Part shown: positions 51,637 through 59,859 of the stretch, piece after piece
How the letters are laid out: each line of letters starts with the position of its first letter
Numbering within the stretch: the first letter of the stretch is position 1
NCBI RefSeq assembly: GCF_007981265.1
Contig: NZ_CP034366.1
Location: forward strand, 32,305-96,304
Source: Pantoea sp. CCBC3-3-1
GTDB taxonomy: Bacteria; Pseudomonadota; Gammaproteobacteria; Enterobacterales; Enterobacteriaceae
Reading direction: 5' to 3'
Length of the DNA: 64,000 nt
Notes under the pieces: model-generated
What the model was told of the DNA's origin: nothing
What the model saw: the letters and a program-made list of their open reading frames with translations, nothing else
The model's database searches: none
Made by a program: the position numbers and the translations under genes

Positions 51637-51894
51637 TTAATCACCCTTAAGCTGGTGATACATTTCCAGTACAGCGGCCGCGAATCCATCATCCAGGACA
51701 AACAGATAGCATTCAGGCACGTCCAGCACTTTGGCCATACGACATGCAGTATCAAAATCAGGTCTGTAGGTGCCGCTCTCATACTGAGATATCCGTGATC
51801 TCGCGGTCGATTCATCAATTCCCACCAGCTGGCCAAGCTTCTCCTGAGTAAATCCTTTCTCTAATCGTGCCGCTTTTAGTCTTTTGGGTACCAT
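51637..51894 (-). CDS. XRE-family repressor-like protein
   Basis: The 85-residue product has LKAARLEKGFTQEKLGQLVGIDESTARSRISQYESGTYRPDFDTACRMAKVLDVPECYLF, a complete XRE helix-turn-helix domain typical of small phage or plasmid repressors. An inverted repeat, CATGCG and CGCATG (about 51900-51925), lies in front of its start and is a likely operator. Its targets are unknown. Confidence 0.85.
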   Translation of the reverse strand: MVPKRLKAARLEKGFTQEKLGQLVGIDESTARSRISQYESGTYRPDFDTACRMAKVLDVPECYLFVLDDGFAAAVLEMYHQLKGD

Positions 51895-52085
51895 AATCCA
51901 TGCGCCTGAAGAGTTTGACGCATGTTTAGCATTACATTACTGTTTTTTTGTTTAGAATAACTGAACCTACTATCCTTTAATGGTGGCGTTAGAAGGCGAT
52001 ACGTTGTGTTAAGGGGCAAGAAAGCCCAGTAAAAAAGGCGTGACAGCGGCAGATCTCTTCAAGTATCATCAAAAAATGATGATAA

Positions 52086-52331
52086 ATGAGGTGTGCAATG
52101 CCTAAGACAATAGACGAAGTGGCCGATGAGTTTTTTAACGGTAACCTGGCTGAGATGGCCAGAGCCAACAGCGTTACGCCTCAGCTGCTTTCCAAATGGA
52201 AGAAGAAAGGATACATGGTGATGGACGGCATCCTGATGAGTCCACGCCGTGAGATAGTGGACGAAAGCGGTAAGCGCATTCGTGATCCGGCAGATAAAGC
52301 GAACGGTTCGCCATCTAACGATAAAAACTGA
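52086..52331 (+). CDS. Small regulator-like protein upstream of cre (Cra-like position)
   Basis: The start is taken at the first ATG of the frame (near 52086-52099), giving about 80 residues. The sequence TIDEVADEFFNGNLAEMARANSVTPQLLSKWKKKGYM reads as a YdaS/Cro-type HTH. A TATCATCA/TGATGATA inverted repeat lies just upstream (about 52064-52084). It ends 8 bp before cre. P1 has a small ORF, cra, in the same place. Confidence 0.7.
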   Translation: MRCAMPKTIDEVADEFFNGNLAEMARANSVTPQLLSKWKKKGYMVMDGILMSPRREIVDESGKRIRDPADKANGSPSNDKN

Positions 52332-52339
52332 GGTCAGGC

Positions 52340-53380
52340 ATGGTTGCACGGATGACAAAGAAACAGGAAAGCACAGCGCTCGCGCTTCCCGATAATATCG
52401 ATGACCGGGTAGCTGAAAATTTGCGCAGGCTTTTTGAGGATCAGGCTGCATTCTCACATAATACCTGGCAACAGATGCTATCAGTAATCCGCGCTTGGGC
52501 TCGCTGGTGCGAGGCTAATGGGCGTTCTTGGTTCCCTGCGGCGCCGGCAGACGTGCGCGAGTATTTGTTTCACATGAAAGAAAATCTTGGCCGGGCCGTA
52601 AATACAGTAAGCCAGCACCAGGCGATGATTAACAAGATCCACAAACATGCTGGCCTACCGCGTCCTTCTGATGACATAGCCGTTGAACTGGGAATGAAGC
52701 GCATACGCCGTACAGCAGTGCTCCAGGGTGAGCGTGTCAGCCAGGCGCTGCCGCTGAAAGTGGATGACTTGTTTAAGTTGGCCAACATCTGGGAAGAAAG
52801 CGAATCCCTGAAACACCGCCGTAACCTCGCGTTTATCGGTGTTTCCTACAATTCCCTGCTGCGTCTGGCTGAAGTTGCCCGACTGCGGGTGCGGGATTTC
52901 CGATTTATGCCGGACGGTTCAGCGACGTTTGATGTTGGATACACCAAGACCATCACGGATCAAAATGGTGTTGTTAAAAAGCTGTCAGCGGACGTGACCA
53001 GCTGGCTCAGAGCCTGGCTAAGGTTATCCGGTCTGGAGTCGGTACCAGAGGCTTACGTTTTCTGCAAAGTCGACAGGTATAACCATGCTATCCGCTCTAA
53101 AGGGCCGATGGATGCAAAGCATATTGAAACGCTTTTCCGTGACGCATGGATCTCGTTGTACGGAAAACCAGATACCACGGCCACCCGTTACCGGACTTGG
53201 ACGGCACACAGCGCCCGTGTCGGGGCCGCTCAGGACATGGCTGAACGTGGCAAATCGCTACCCCAGATCATGCATGAGGGAACCTGGAAGCGGCCGGAGC
53301 AGGTAATCAACTATATCCGTAATATTGAAGCCGAAAAGTCCATCATGCTGGACATAATCAAAGGGGGGAAAAAGGAGTGA
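52340..53380 (+). CDS. cre: Cre-type tyrosine recombinase
   Basis: The 346-residue product aligns by eye with P1 Cre (343). Shared blocks are QAFSHNTWQQMLSVIRAWARWCEANGRSWFPA, SGLPRPSD-like AGLPRPSDD, NLAFIGVSYNSLLRLAEVARLRVRDF, WTAHSARVGAAQDMAERGKSLPQIMHEG and the tail VINYIRNIEAEKSIML. Catalytic residues appear as R (LLRLAE), H-x-x-R (HSAR), W (GTWKR) and Y (NYIRN). It should act on the lox-like site at 50393 to resolve multimers. Confidence 0.95.
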   Translation: MVARMTKKQESTALALPDNIDDRVAENLRRLFEDQAAFSHNTWQQMLSVIRAWARWCEANGRSWFPAAPADVREYLFHMKENLGRAVNTVSQHQAMINKIHKHAGLPRPSDDIAVELGMKRIRRTAVLQGERVSQALPLKVDDLFKLANIWEESESLKHRRNLAFIGVSYNSLLRLAEVARLRVRDFRFMPDGSATFDVGYTKTITDQNGVVKKLSADVTSWLRAWLRLSGLESVPEAYVFCKVDRYNHAIRSKGPMDAKHIETLFRDAWISLYGKPDTTATRYRTWTAHSARVGAAQDMAERGKSLPQIMHEGTWKRPEQVINYIRNIEAEKSIMLDIIKGGKKE

Positions 53381-53428
53381 TGTAGCATTACATTTTTAAA
53401 CAGAGGTCGCCAAAACAGGAGTATTTTC

Positions 53429-53755
53429 ATGCCATTGTCTAAGTTACAGAAGTTGTCACTGTCGTGTATGGGAAGGCGCTACAACGCTCATCGCAGTAGG
53501 GATAAAATATCGCTGGCCGCACTGACCAGCTACGTGAAGGATCACTACGACCGTGAGCTAATACACGGAAACTTTCGCATTTCGCTTACCAGGATGGTTG
53601 ATCGTGGCTTGCTGCTTCAGCACCCATCAGGCGGAAAGAGTAAGGCGAAAACGCCCTCTTACCAGCTGACAGAGCTTGGCCTTGAGGAAGCAATGCGTGT
53701 AATTGCAGATGAGAGTCAGATCTCTCCGCCAGGCCCAGATGTATTTTTTTTATAG
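53429..53755 (+). CDS. Small winged-helix-like hypothetical protein
   Basis: The 108-residue basic product is similar in layout to histone H1-like or winged-helix domains (ISLAALTSYVKDHYDRELIHGNFRISLTRMVDRGLLLQHP, then a basic GGKSKAKTPSYQL). Its leader contains GAGGTCGCC (53403-53411) followed by AGGAG. Lying after cre, it could bind DNA near lox or regulate neighbouring genes. Confidence 0.65.
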   Translation: MPLSKLQKLSLSCMGRRYNAHRSRDKISLAALTSYVKDHYDRELIHGNFRISLTRMVDRGLLLQHPSGGKSKAKTPSYQLTELGLEEAMRVIADESQISPPGPDVFFL

Positions 53756-53762
53756 ATACTAA
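53749..53762 (-). promoter_or_regulatory. Putative operator, minus orientation
   Basis: It reads TTAGTATCTATAAA on the minus strand with the extended TTTTAGTATCTAT. It lies between two plus-strand genes. Confidence 0.5.
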
Positions 53763-53782
53763 AACGGCGCTTATTTAATTTA

Positions 53783-54157
53783 ATGAACTATTCATACCAA
53801 CCACTAAGGAAAGTCATCAGGTCTGAGGATTGGACTTTGCACCTTCAGACCGGCTTGCGCAATGGTTGTCCGGTTGTTGCATGCGCTTTAAACTATGGCG
53901 GCAGCAGCCCTGTTCATTTTATCCAGATCGACCGCCGCATGAGCAGCCTAAGTGAGGCGCACGATTTCGTTAATGCTGCTAACCAGTTCACAGGGCAACA
54001 AATTAGAAACGAGATTATCGCCTCTCATGGCCCGATTGTTGATGCCATCAGTAAAGTGTTTGGGGCATCAACCCAGGAAGCTGCAGCACGTTACCGCCAG
54101 CTGCTGGCAAACGAACTGTTAGATCGCAATGACAGATATACAGGGAAAAATAAATGA
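53783..54157 (+). CDS. Hypothetical protein
   Basis: The 124-residue product (TLHLQTGLRNGCPVVACALNYGGSSPVHFIQIDRRM) overlaps the next gene by an ATGA junction. The beta-alpha-like sequence gives no clear family. Cytoplasmic. Confidence 0.65.
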   Translation: MNYSYQPLRKVIRSEDWTLHLQTGLRNGCPVVACALNYGGSSPVHFIQIDRRMSSLSEAHDFVNAANQFTGQQIRNEIIASHGPIVDAISKVFGASTQEAAARYRQLLANELLDRNDRYTGKNK

Positions 54158-54522
54158 AGAAAAATAGATGGGCCTTGCTTTTTATTGGGGCTATATCCAC
54201 ACATGCACTGGCAGATGATTTGTCTCCTGCTGATGACGCGGCCGCTGAAGTCGGCCAGTTCCTTGCCATGCCAGGAGTGGCTGTTGAATTAGGTGCAGTA
54301 CCTGGTCATGAAGGCGCTATTGCCCCCGTTATACTACTTGGAGCTAGAAAATTTAACGAGCAGGCAAAATCCCGTGGCATGGATTGCCAGCGTTCGGGCG
54401 AAATGTTTCAGGTCAATTTAGAAAAATCCATGAGTGAATATCCTACTCCACATGGAAAGATTTTCTCGCGGTTGCTTTCAGCTTACCAGATCGCTGACTG
54501 TAAAGAGCAATCTCAGCAGTAA
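54154..54522 (+). CDS. Secreted/periplasmic small protein
   Basis: The 122-residue product starts with a signal peptide (MKKNRWALLFIGAISTHALA-DD). Two cysteines in the mature part (GMDCQRSG and IADCKEQ) may form a disulfide. The ATGA overlap couples it to the upstream gene. A lysogenic-conversion role is possible. No family recognised. Confidence 0.7.
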   Translation: MKKNRWALLFIGAISTHALADDLSPADDAAAEVGQFLAMPGVAVELGAVPGHEGAIAPVILLGARKFNEQAKSRGMDCQRSGEMFQVNLEKSMSEYPTPHGKIFSRLLSAYQIADCKEQSQQ

Positions 54523-54550
54523 ATGCTGATTTGCCCTGAGGAATAATACC

Positions 54551-54997
54551 ATGAAGGTATCACGCAAACAGATGACCATACTCACTGCCCTAGCGCGCGC
54601 GCACCATGTAGACGATCCAACGCCGTATACCCATTTCAGTTACGTTGACTCAGCGGGCCATTACTCCGGAACGGACGTTACAGGAAATATTGCCACACTT
54701 GAGCGGCTGGCCACGGCGGGGATCATCCGCCTACATGGCGATGAGGAGGATTTCACGGTTGAGCTGGTGGAGCGAGCTGACTTCCTGTCTGGCTGGTTTG
54801 ACGGCGCACGGGCTGCGCAACGCGGCGAGGGAACCGATTACAGCTCTTACTGCAGCATGCCTATGGCGTTCGTAGCTGGCCACCAGCATTGGCATGAACA
54901 ACAAAAGCCCAGCGCTATACAGTACAAGGATGAGTTTCAGCGGCGGTGTCACGGCTTTCCGTGCGTGGATACAGGCGAGATATGGAAACAGGAATAA
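54551..54997 (+). CDS. Hypothetical protein
   Basis: The 148-residue product begins with a helix (SRKQMTILTALARAHHVDD), has a central FTVELVERADFLSGWFDGARAAQRG, and ends Cys-containing (FQRRCHGFPCVDTG). It follows the secreted gene by 28 bp. Function unknown. Confidence 0.65.
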   Translation: MKVSRKQMTILTALARAHHVDDPTPYTHFSYVDSAGHYSGTDVTGNIATLERLATAGIIRLHGDEEDFTVELVERADFLSGWFDGARAAQRGEGTDYSSYCSMPMAFVAGHQHWHEQQKPSAIQYKDEFQRRCHGFPCVDTGEIWKQE

Positions 54998-54999
54998 AA

Positions 55000-55018
55000 A
55001 CAGCCCGCGAGGGGCTGT
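55000..55018 (+). terminator. Hairpin terminator
   Basis: CAGCCC and GGGCTG arms lie straight after the 148-residue gene, preceded by AAAAA. It may act on both strands. Confidence 0.55.
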
Positions 55019-55228
55019 AGTGCTTCAAACACAATCAATCACAATCCGTTAAAAGCATCAGAATGTTAATCCACTATGTGGAAACGATCAAATTAAAACG
55101 CCCCCTGGCAGACCAGTAACTAAGCTCGCCAGGGTATAAATTTGTTAAGCCAATGCCCCAGAAGCGCGGTAATTAAGAGCTGGTTAGGGTGGTCCAGCCG
55201 TTATGTCAGTCAGAATTCGTTATGGCTC

Positions 55229-55639
55229 TTATTTAGAAATGTTAAATACATCACTCAGAACACCATCGAGCTCTCCCTGCATATCGCCAATAAAGCAAAT
55301 GCAAGAATTAGCAGGGGCTTTTTTCAGCGCGGATTTCACTTTGGTTTTAAGCGGTGTTTCACTGATACTAATCTGCTGGATTGTGAGCGTGTCACTGATA
55401 GTTGAAATACTGCATAGAGCTTCATATGCAGCTCTTCCTGTTAGGGTGAAGCGCGCTTCTCCATCAACAACTGCGCCGCCTGATAAGCAGACGTATAATT
55501 TTTTACGGTCATAATCTACTTCAAGCACCATCAATTGGATGTTTGTTCCTGCAGGTGCATTTATTTGCTTAAGGAGCTCAGCTTTGGTCTCTTCAGATGG
55601 CTGCGCATTAGGCATTAACTTTGATTTAATTGTAGGCAT
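55229..55639 (-). CDS. Hypothetical protein
   Basis: The 136-residue product (EETKAELLKQINAPAGTNIQLMVLEVDYDRKKLYVCLSGGAVVDGEARFTL) suggests a beta-rich domain. Single gene on the minus strand between terminators, a typical accessory layout. A partial motif copy (TTAGTATCAG) lies inside it. Function unknown. Confidence 0.65.
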   Translation of the reverse strand: MPTIKSKLMPNAQPSEETKAELLKQINAPAGTNIQLMVLEVDYDRKKLYVCLSGGAVVDGEARFTLTGRAAYEALCSISTISDTLTIQQISISETPLKTKVKSALKKAPANSCICFIGDMQGELDGVLSDVFNISK

Positions 55640-55935
55640 GGTTAATCCGTATTTGAATTTGCTGTTAATGTTTGATGAAATGTATCGTTAATTATTCGAC
55701 TGGGTTATGCGTTTACCAGTTTACCAGGCAGCTGGTTGATCAGCCAGCTGAATTGTACAGAACCAATTGTAGACTCTTGGATCTCCCTACTCTGCTTTTT
55801 CCTGGGGTTGATGCATAGCCCAAATCCGCTTACTTGACTAATACTACATCCGGCCAGATGGGCTCTGCCCTGCTTGGCCGCAGTGGCTGCGCTAAAAAGC
55901 ATGGTTAAACACGCAAATGGGGATGGTTTCTTTCT
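55640..55935. other. Gene-poor region upstream of a plus-strand operon
   Basis: About 300 bases. A 65-codon minus ORF is not convincing. A CAGCTGG/CCAGCTG inverted repeat is present at about 55729-55751. Its right edge meets an operator-like motif. Confidence 0.4.
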
Positions 55936-55949
55936 ACAAAGGATACTAA
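55936..55949 (-). promoter_or_regulatory. Putative operator, minus orientation
   Basis: It reads TTAGTATCCTTTGT on the minus strand, identical to the copy at 36802. It lies 35 bp upstream of the small membrane-protein gene that opens the plus-strand operon. Confidence 0.6.
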
Positions 55950-55984
55950 AATGGCCCTTATATTAAATATGACTGGGGTCAGCT

Positions 55985-56089
55985 ATGCTCAAATTCCGCT
56001 TATTGCTGTCTTACCTCGCCACCAGCGCAGCTGCGCTAGTGGTCGGGGTAATCATCAACCATCACCTGCCTGCTATTGCCTCACTATGA
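55985..56089 (+). CDS. Tiny membrane protein
   Basis: The 34-residue ORF is almost entirely one transmembrane helix (FRLLLSYLATSAAALVVGVIIN). Its stop overlaps the ATG of the next gene (ATGA), a strong sign of coupled translation. It resembles small phage regulators or spanin/antiholin-like peptides only in shape. Confidence 0.5.
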   Translation: MLKFRLLLSYLATSAAALVVGVIINHHLPAIASL

Positions 56090-56589
56090 GCCGTATCAAG
56101 GTGACAGACTACCAGCTGATGACCTGCATCTTTGCCGAAACCCTGGCACAGCTTCCGAACCGTAACATTCAGCGCTATGTAGGCGGCCGGATATCCATGA
56201 CCAGCGACCGCTACGCCCTACAAAGCACCCGCCTGCTTTCCGTCGTCCGAACACGTCTTAACTGTGACCTTAGCGATTCTCATTTGCTGAAGCGTCTGCG
56301 CCAGCTGGTGGACTTGCGACTGATTGCCTCTGATGAGCAACCCCACATGGCCGAATCCGCCCGAACTTTCTACTACTGGTTGCCTGAATCCATAACCAGC
56401 CCGGTGCTGGCTCGTTGTAGGCAGGTTCTGGCCGAGTGCGGTGTCCCTGACGAAAAAAATCCTGCCACGCTGGGTGGTGCTGTTGCGCTGGCCAGCTCCG
56501 TAGCTGAGCAGCTCCTGCAAGAGTTCACTTTGGTTAAGCTGCGTGGTGTGTATTGCGCTATTCGCACAGCAGAGAATGCTGCCGCTTGA
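56086..56589 (+). CDS. Hypothetical DNA-binding-like protein
   Basis: From ATG 56086 the product is 167 residues; longer readings upstream run through the tiny membrane gene in another frame. The middle has LKRLRQLVDLRLIASDEQPHMAESARTFYYWLPE, suggestive of a winged helix. The start region is MSRIKVTDYQLMTCIFAETLAQLPNRNIQRYVGGR. Function unknown. The next gene begins at its stop. Confidence 0.65.
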   Translation: MSRIKVTDYQLMTCIFAETLAQLPNRNIQRYVGGRISMTSDRYALQSTRLLSVVRTRLNCDLSDSHLLKRLRQLVDLRLIASDEQPHMAESARTFYYWLPESITSPVLARCRQVLAECGVPDEKNPATLGGAVALASSVAEQLLQEFTLVKLRGVYCAIRTAENAAA

Positions 56590-56591
56590 AC

Positions 56592-56792
56592 GTGCTGCTT
56601 TTCACACTACAGGAAAGCAGACTGATACCTGATCTGCTGTTGAGTTGGGCTTTTCACTTCTGGCTCAACGTACTGAAAATTATTATTACGCTGCTATTAG
56701 TGCGTTCCACTTTTGAAATGGCAGTGAGTGGCTTTAAAGGCCTGTCCCATCGCCGCGGCTCACGTCGCAGGCCTGCAAAACGTAAGAGATAA
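56592..56792 (+). CDS. Small membrane protein with basic tail
   Basis: A GTG at 56592 (or an overlapping TTG) gives about 66 residues. It has one transmembrane helix (FWLNVLKIIITLLLV) followed by an Arg-rich tail HRRGSRRRPAKRKR. It is tightly coupled to the preceding gene. The shape is compatible with a phage lysis or membrane regulator. No direct evidence. Confidence 0.5.
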   Translation: MLLFTLQESRLIPDLLLSWAFHFWLNVLKIIITLLLVRSTFEMAVSGFKGLSHRRGSRRRPAKRKR

Positions 56793-56820
56793 CGCCCCAT
56801 GGGCATATTTGGAGAGTCGC

Positions 56821-57237
56821 ATGACTAAAAGTACTACCACATCCCTACAGCTGTTCAACGATCGTTCCCTGAAGGTTTCCGCAGAGCTTGAAAGGCGTCC
56901 GTACCTGACTATTCATGACGTGATTAATGTACTGGGCAAGGGCATCTCTGTTGCCAGGCAGCTGGTCAGAGATATGGAAGCATGCGGCCAGCTGGTGATT
57001 ATCTATCAGGGTTCCATTCGTCTCTATTTCCGTGAGGAGCCGACGCCAGATCAAATCCCCACACGCATCCCACGCACGCGTAACCGGGATGAGCCGCCAA
57101 GCATGGTATTCCTGCGCACTTCCCAAGACCGTCGGGGCAATACGCGCTGTGATGAATGTCGCCAATCAGATCAGCTGCATCATATTTTCTCCCGTCTCGT
57201 AAGCCTGCGCCATCAGACCACCAGCCACACGAACTAA
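56821..57237 (+). CDS. Hypothetical helix-turn-helix-like protein
   Basis: From ATG 56821 (GGAGA site) the product is 138 residues. The N-terminal half, SAELERRPYLTIHDVINVLGKGISVARQLVRDMEACGQLVII, looks like an HTH. The C-terminal half has RCDECRQSDQLHHIF. Probably regulatory. Confidence 0.65.
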   Translation: MTKSTTTSLQLFNDRSLKVSAELERRPYLTIHDVINVLGKGISVARQLVRDMEACGQLVIIYQGSIRLYFREEPTPDQIPTRIPRTRNRDEPPSMVFLRTSQDRRGNTRCDECRQSDQLHHIFSRLVSLRHQTTSHTN

Positions 57238-57247
57238 GCGATTCGAC

Positions 57248-57358
57248 ATGAATAACAACGTCGGGACTATCGGTGCCGTACTGAATAACCGTAATACCAT
57301 TGCAGGCTACCTGGCCATGCGTGAATTGAAAGCACTCACTACTAACGAAAAATGCTGA
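57248..57358 (+). CDS. Very small hypothetical protein
   Basis: The 36-residue ORF (MNNNVGTIGAVLNNRNTIAG...) lies between two coupled genes and has normal codon use. No function suggested. Confidence 0.4.
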   Translation: MNNNVGTIGAVLNNRNTIAGYLAMRELKALTTNEKC

Positions 57359-57372
57359 AAGGATACAAATAA

Positions 57373-57690
57373 ATGACCTACCACAAAAAACGCTTTGCCT
57401 TCAAAACTCCGCTGGGCCTCGCTATCCAGAGCATTCTTTCTAACCAGATCGCCGCTGGAATGATGTTGGCTGGTGGCCCGTCTCAGGAGCTGCCTGGCGA
57501 GTATGTGTGTGCCGCCCAGCGTATGAGTCGCTTTCACAGCCAAATGATAGTGGCTAATGCCCTGCGAGGCGTGGATGTCAGTGATTCCACCACGATGATC
57601 CAGCGCATGCAGTGGCTGGGTTCGATGAGCTCGATTGGCTGTAGTGCCGCTACTTCGCCTGTTTTCCCTAATGACACCCTGTCTGTTTAA
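57373..57690 (+). CDS. Hypothetical protein
   Basis: The 105-residue product (LGLAIQSILSNQIAAGMMLAGGPSQELPGEYVCAAQRMSRFHSQMIVANALRG) is alpha-helical and Met/Ala-rich. It precedes ref. Function unknown. Confidence 0.6.
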   Translation: MTYHKKRFAFKTPLGLAIQSILSNQIAAGMMLAGGPSQELPGEYVCAAQRMSRFHSQMIVANALRGVDVSDSTTMIQRMQWLGSMSSIGCSAATSPVFPNDTLSV

Positions 57691-57720
57691 ACGCCATTCC
57701 GCTTTTTGAGGTCGCCAGCC

Positions 57721-58365
57721 ATGAAACAATACACAGAAGAGCAGATCGCGCGTCAGCGCCAGAAAAAACGAGAAGCCGCCCAGCGCGCCCAGGATAAGCA
57801 GCGCACTAAGCTGGCCAGCCCTGAATACCGTGAGCAAATTCGCGAGAAATCGGCTTGCGCAGCGCAGCGCCAGCGCGATCGAATTAACAGCCCGGAATAC
57901 CGCGCTGAGCAAGCTGAGAAGGCCCGCCTTAAGCGTAAAGCATTGTCAGCCCGCCCGGTGGCAGTAAATCCAAGATTAAACCCGATCCGCTCGCGTGGCA
58001 GCAAAGGCCGTACGCCTACCGCGGCTGAGCGTACAGTGATGGATGCCTTGGGAAAGTTGCCATGCATTGCCTGCCTGATGCATGGAAAGCACACCTATGA
58101 GATTTCACTGCATCACATTGACGGCCGGACAAAACCCGGTGCCCATCTGCTGGTACTTCCCCTTTGCGTCTGGCATCACCAGTACGCTGCACCGGCGGAA
58201 GTGCGGGCAGAGTTCCCTTGGCTCATTCCGGTACACGCTGCGGGCAATGTGGGTGGGCAGCGGGCATTTGAGGCATTGAACGCTACCGAGAACGAATTAC
58301 TCTCAGCAGCCTATGCAATGGCGAGAATTGATCAAACAAATAGTACTAACATGGAGTTTATTTAA
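57721..58365 (+). CDS. ref: Ref-type RecA-dependent HNH nuclease
   Basis: From ATG 57721 (214 residues) the N-terminal third is very basic (RQRQKKREAAQRAQDKQRTK) and likely disordered. The C-terminal HNH-like domain matches P1 Ref: LPCIACLMHGKHTYEISLHHIDGRTKPGAHLLVLPLCVWHHQYAAPAEVR, then GQRAFEALNATENELLSAAY. P1 Ref is a RecA-dependent endonuclease that targets D-loops and enhances recombination. The ribosome site is within GAGGTCGCC (57708-57716). Confidence 0.9.
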   Translation: MKQYTEEQIARQRQKKREAAQRAQDKQRTKLASPEYREQIREKSACAAQRQRDRINSPEYRAEQAEKARLKRKALSARPVAVNPRLNPIRSRGSKGRTPTAAERTVMDALGKLPCIACLMHGKHTYEISLHHIDGRTKPGAHLLVLPLCVWHHQYAAPAEVRAEFPWLIPVHAAGNVGGQRAFEALNATENELLSAAYAMARIDQTNSTNMEFI

Positions 58366-58741
58366 TTTGCGTAAAATATCCCCGGCTAATTGTCGCCGCA
58401 AAGGTTTTTGGTACCAGCAGGCCAAGGTTGTTGATCAGAAGACTGATAAAAGATAACTATCATCATTCTGGCATCGTGCAAACAAAGCAGCGACATCTGG
58501 TGTTCTGTCAGCCGTAGTTCAGGCGAAACGGCGAAGGGGTTAGAATGGGTCCGACAGGAAGCGAAGCTGAAGAGCCTCCAGTTTGGGCGCAAGCACACCA
58601 TTACATTAACCGGGTCATCATGCTTGCGCTTCACCAAAAGAGTATTGATGCTACTGTGGTAACGCTGGCAGCGTTACCTTTTCATCTCACGCATATGACG
58701 TTATTATCGGTACTAAGGATGCTTAAATAACAGGAAAATTA
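58366..58741. other. Gene-poor stretch after ref
   Basis: About 375 bases hold only short ORFs with poor composition (58386-58637 minus, 58545-58730 plus). Nothing else recognised. Confidence 0.4.
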
Positions 58742-59200
58742 ATGGATACAGTAGAGGAACTAAACGGAACATATTTTTATGCTGGTCGTTCAAACCTTAC
58801 TGCAAGCGAACTATTGTTTATGGTAATTGTTATGAACACTGCGGATCACTTTGGAATCAAAGATATAGCTGCTGTGGTAGCCCTTTATAGTGGAGTAAAT
58901 AATCAAGCCACCAGAGCAAAGCCTCACACTGCAATCCCCGGCACCTCAAGAATTTCCAAAGTAGTAAGAGGGATGATCAAAAATACTATGTTTCCCTTTG
59001 GCATAAGACTTCCCACCTGGATTGGTGGCTACACTCCCTGGACCGTAAAACGAAAAATGGTCCGTAAAGTAAGTACATTCGTAGGTCGAACAATCCCCCT
59101 AATAGGTGAAGTAATACTTTTGACAGATGTATCGCAGATAATTTATTTCTCAGTCTGCGATTACAATGCCATTGCGCGGGGTAACGATAAAATATGGTAG
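58742..59200 (+). CDS. STM2901-family protein
   Basis: The 152-residue product (ELNGTYFYAGRSNLTASELLFMVIVMNTADHFGIKDIAAVVALYSG, then TPWTVKRKMVRKVSTFVGRTIPLIGEVILLTDVSQI) resembles the STM2901 family, with hydrophobic helices that may insert in the membrane. It overlaps the DUF1493-like gene by 7 bp. The two families occur as neighbours in Salmonella and relatives (recalled), suggesting a functional pair of unknown role. AT-richer than flanking phage genes. Confidence 0.75.
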   Translation: MDTVEELNGTYFYAGRSNLTASELLFMVIVMNTADHFGIKDIAAVVALYSGVNNQATRAKPHTAIPGTSRISKVVRGMIKNTMFPFGIRLPTWIGGYTPWTVKRKMVRKVSTFVGRTIPLIGEVILLTDVSQIIYFSVCDYNAIARGNDKIW

Positions 59201-59520
59201 ATAACATCGAACAGCGTGTAATCGACCTCGTTACTCGCCATAGTGGTGCATACGTGTTCAGAAAAAAGAAATACGACACCTATACCGCTGAATCCAACAT
59301 TCATTTTGATGTACGCCTTGATATTGATGATACAGAAGAATTGATGGATGAATTCTTTACTGAATTCAATGTAGAACGTGGGGATTTTAATCTTAAAAAA
59401 TATTACCCTGACGTGCCTTTCTCATGGAACCCATTCAAAAAACATTTAGTTGATGTTCCTAACTTCACTATCCGCATGTTGATTGAATCAGCAAAGGCCG
59501 GACGTTGGTTATACGATTAA
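59194..59520 (+). CDS. DUF1493-family protein
   Basis: The 108-residue acidic product has the DUF1493 pattern: an N-terminal helix, then SNIHFDVRLDIDDTEELMDEFFTEFNVERGDFNLKKYYPDVPFSWNP. Partner of the upstream STM2901-like gene through an overlap. Function unknown; its size and shape recall acyl-carrier-like proteins, but no carrier serine is evident. Confidence 0.75.
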   Translation: MVDNIEQRVIDLVTRHSGAYVFRKKKYDTYTAESNIHFDVRLDIDDTEELMDEFFTEFNVERGDFNLKKYYPDVPFSWNPFKKHLVDVPNFTIRMLIESAKAGRWLYD

Positions 59521-59859
59521 ATACGAGCAAAATAACTGCAATGGCTATGCCTTTTCAGTTATTTTTGATTAATGATGGCGGTTCCGTTTTTTGGGGTTGT
59601 CCGTGGCGCAGGAAGGTATAACCGCCAATTTTCTCGCGCATGATGCATAAAATGAGCGCCTTACAGCTTAGATAAATCATCCCCCTTATCGTTGCATTAG
59701 ATACTAAATACAAATACTCTCCCCCACCGGTTGAGCAGTCAGCAACTCTCCAAAATTCACAACATTAAGGCTACTGACACTGGTGGCCTTCTCTTGCAAC
59801 ATTCTATCCATGGCTTTGAAATGTTCGGCAGAGCGTTTGCTTTCATAGTCAATTTGCTG
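59521..59859. other. Intergenic region with two operator-like motifs
   Basis: It contains the motif copies at 59694 and (at its right edge) 59860. A minus-strand reading frame with plausible composition (KRSAEHFKAMDRMLQEKATSVSSLNVVNFGELL, ending 59704) lies downstream of the second motif. It has no clear start codon, so it is not called as a gene. Confidence 0.4.
59694..59707 (-). promoter_or_regulatory. Putative operator, minus orientation
   Basis: It reads TTAGTATCTAATGC on the minus strand, upstream of the DUF1493/STM2901 end and downstream of a possible short minus gene. Confidence 0.55.

Noticed and set aside
55705..55902. 65-residue minus-strand ORF
   Set aside because: No clear ribosome site or domain; overlaps an inverted repeat. 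Possible but unsupported.
58386..58730. Short ORFs on both strands after ref
   Set aside because: Low-complexity translations, mutual overlap, no start signals.
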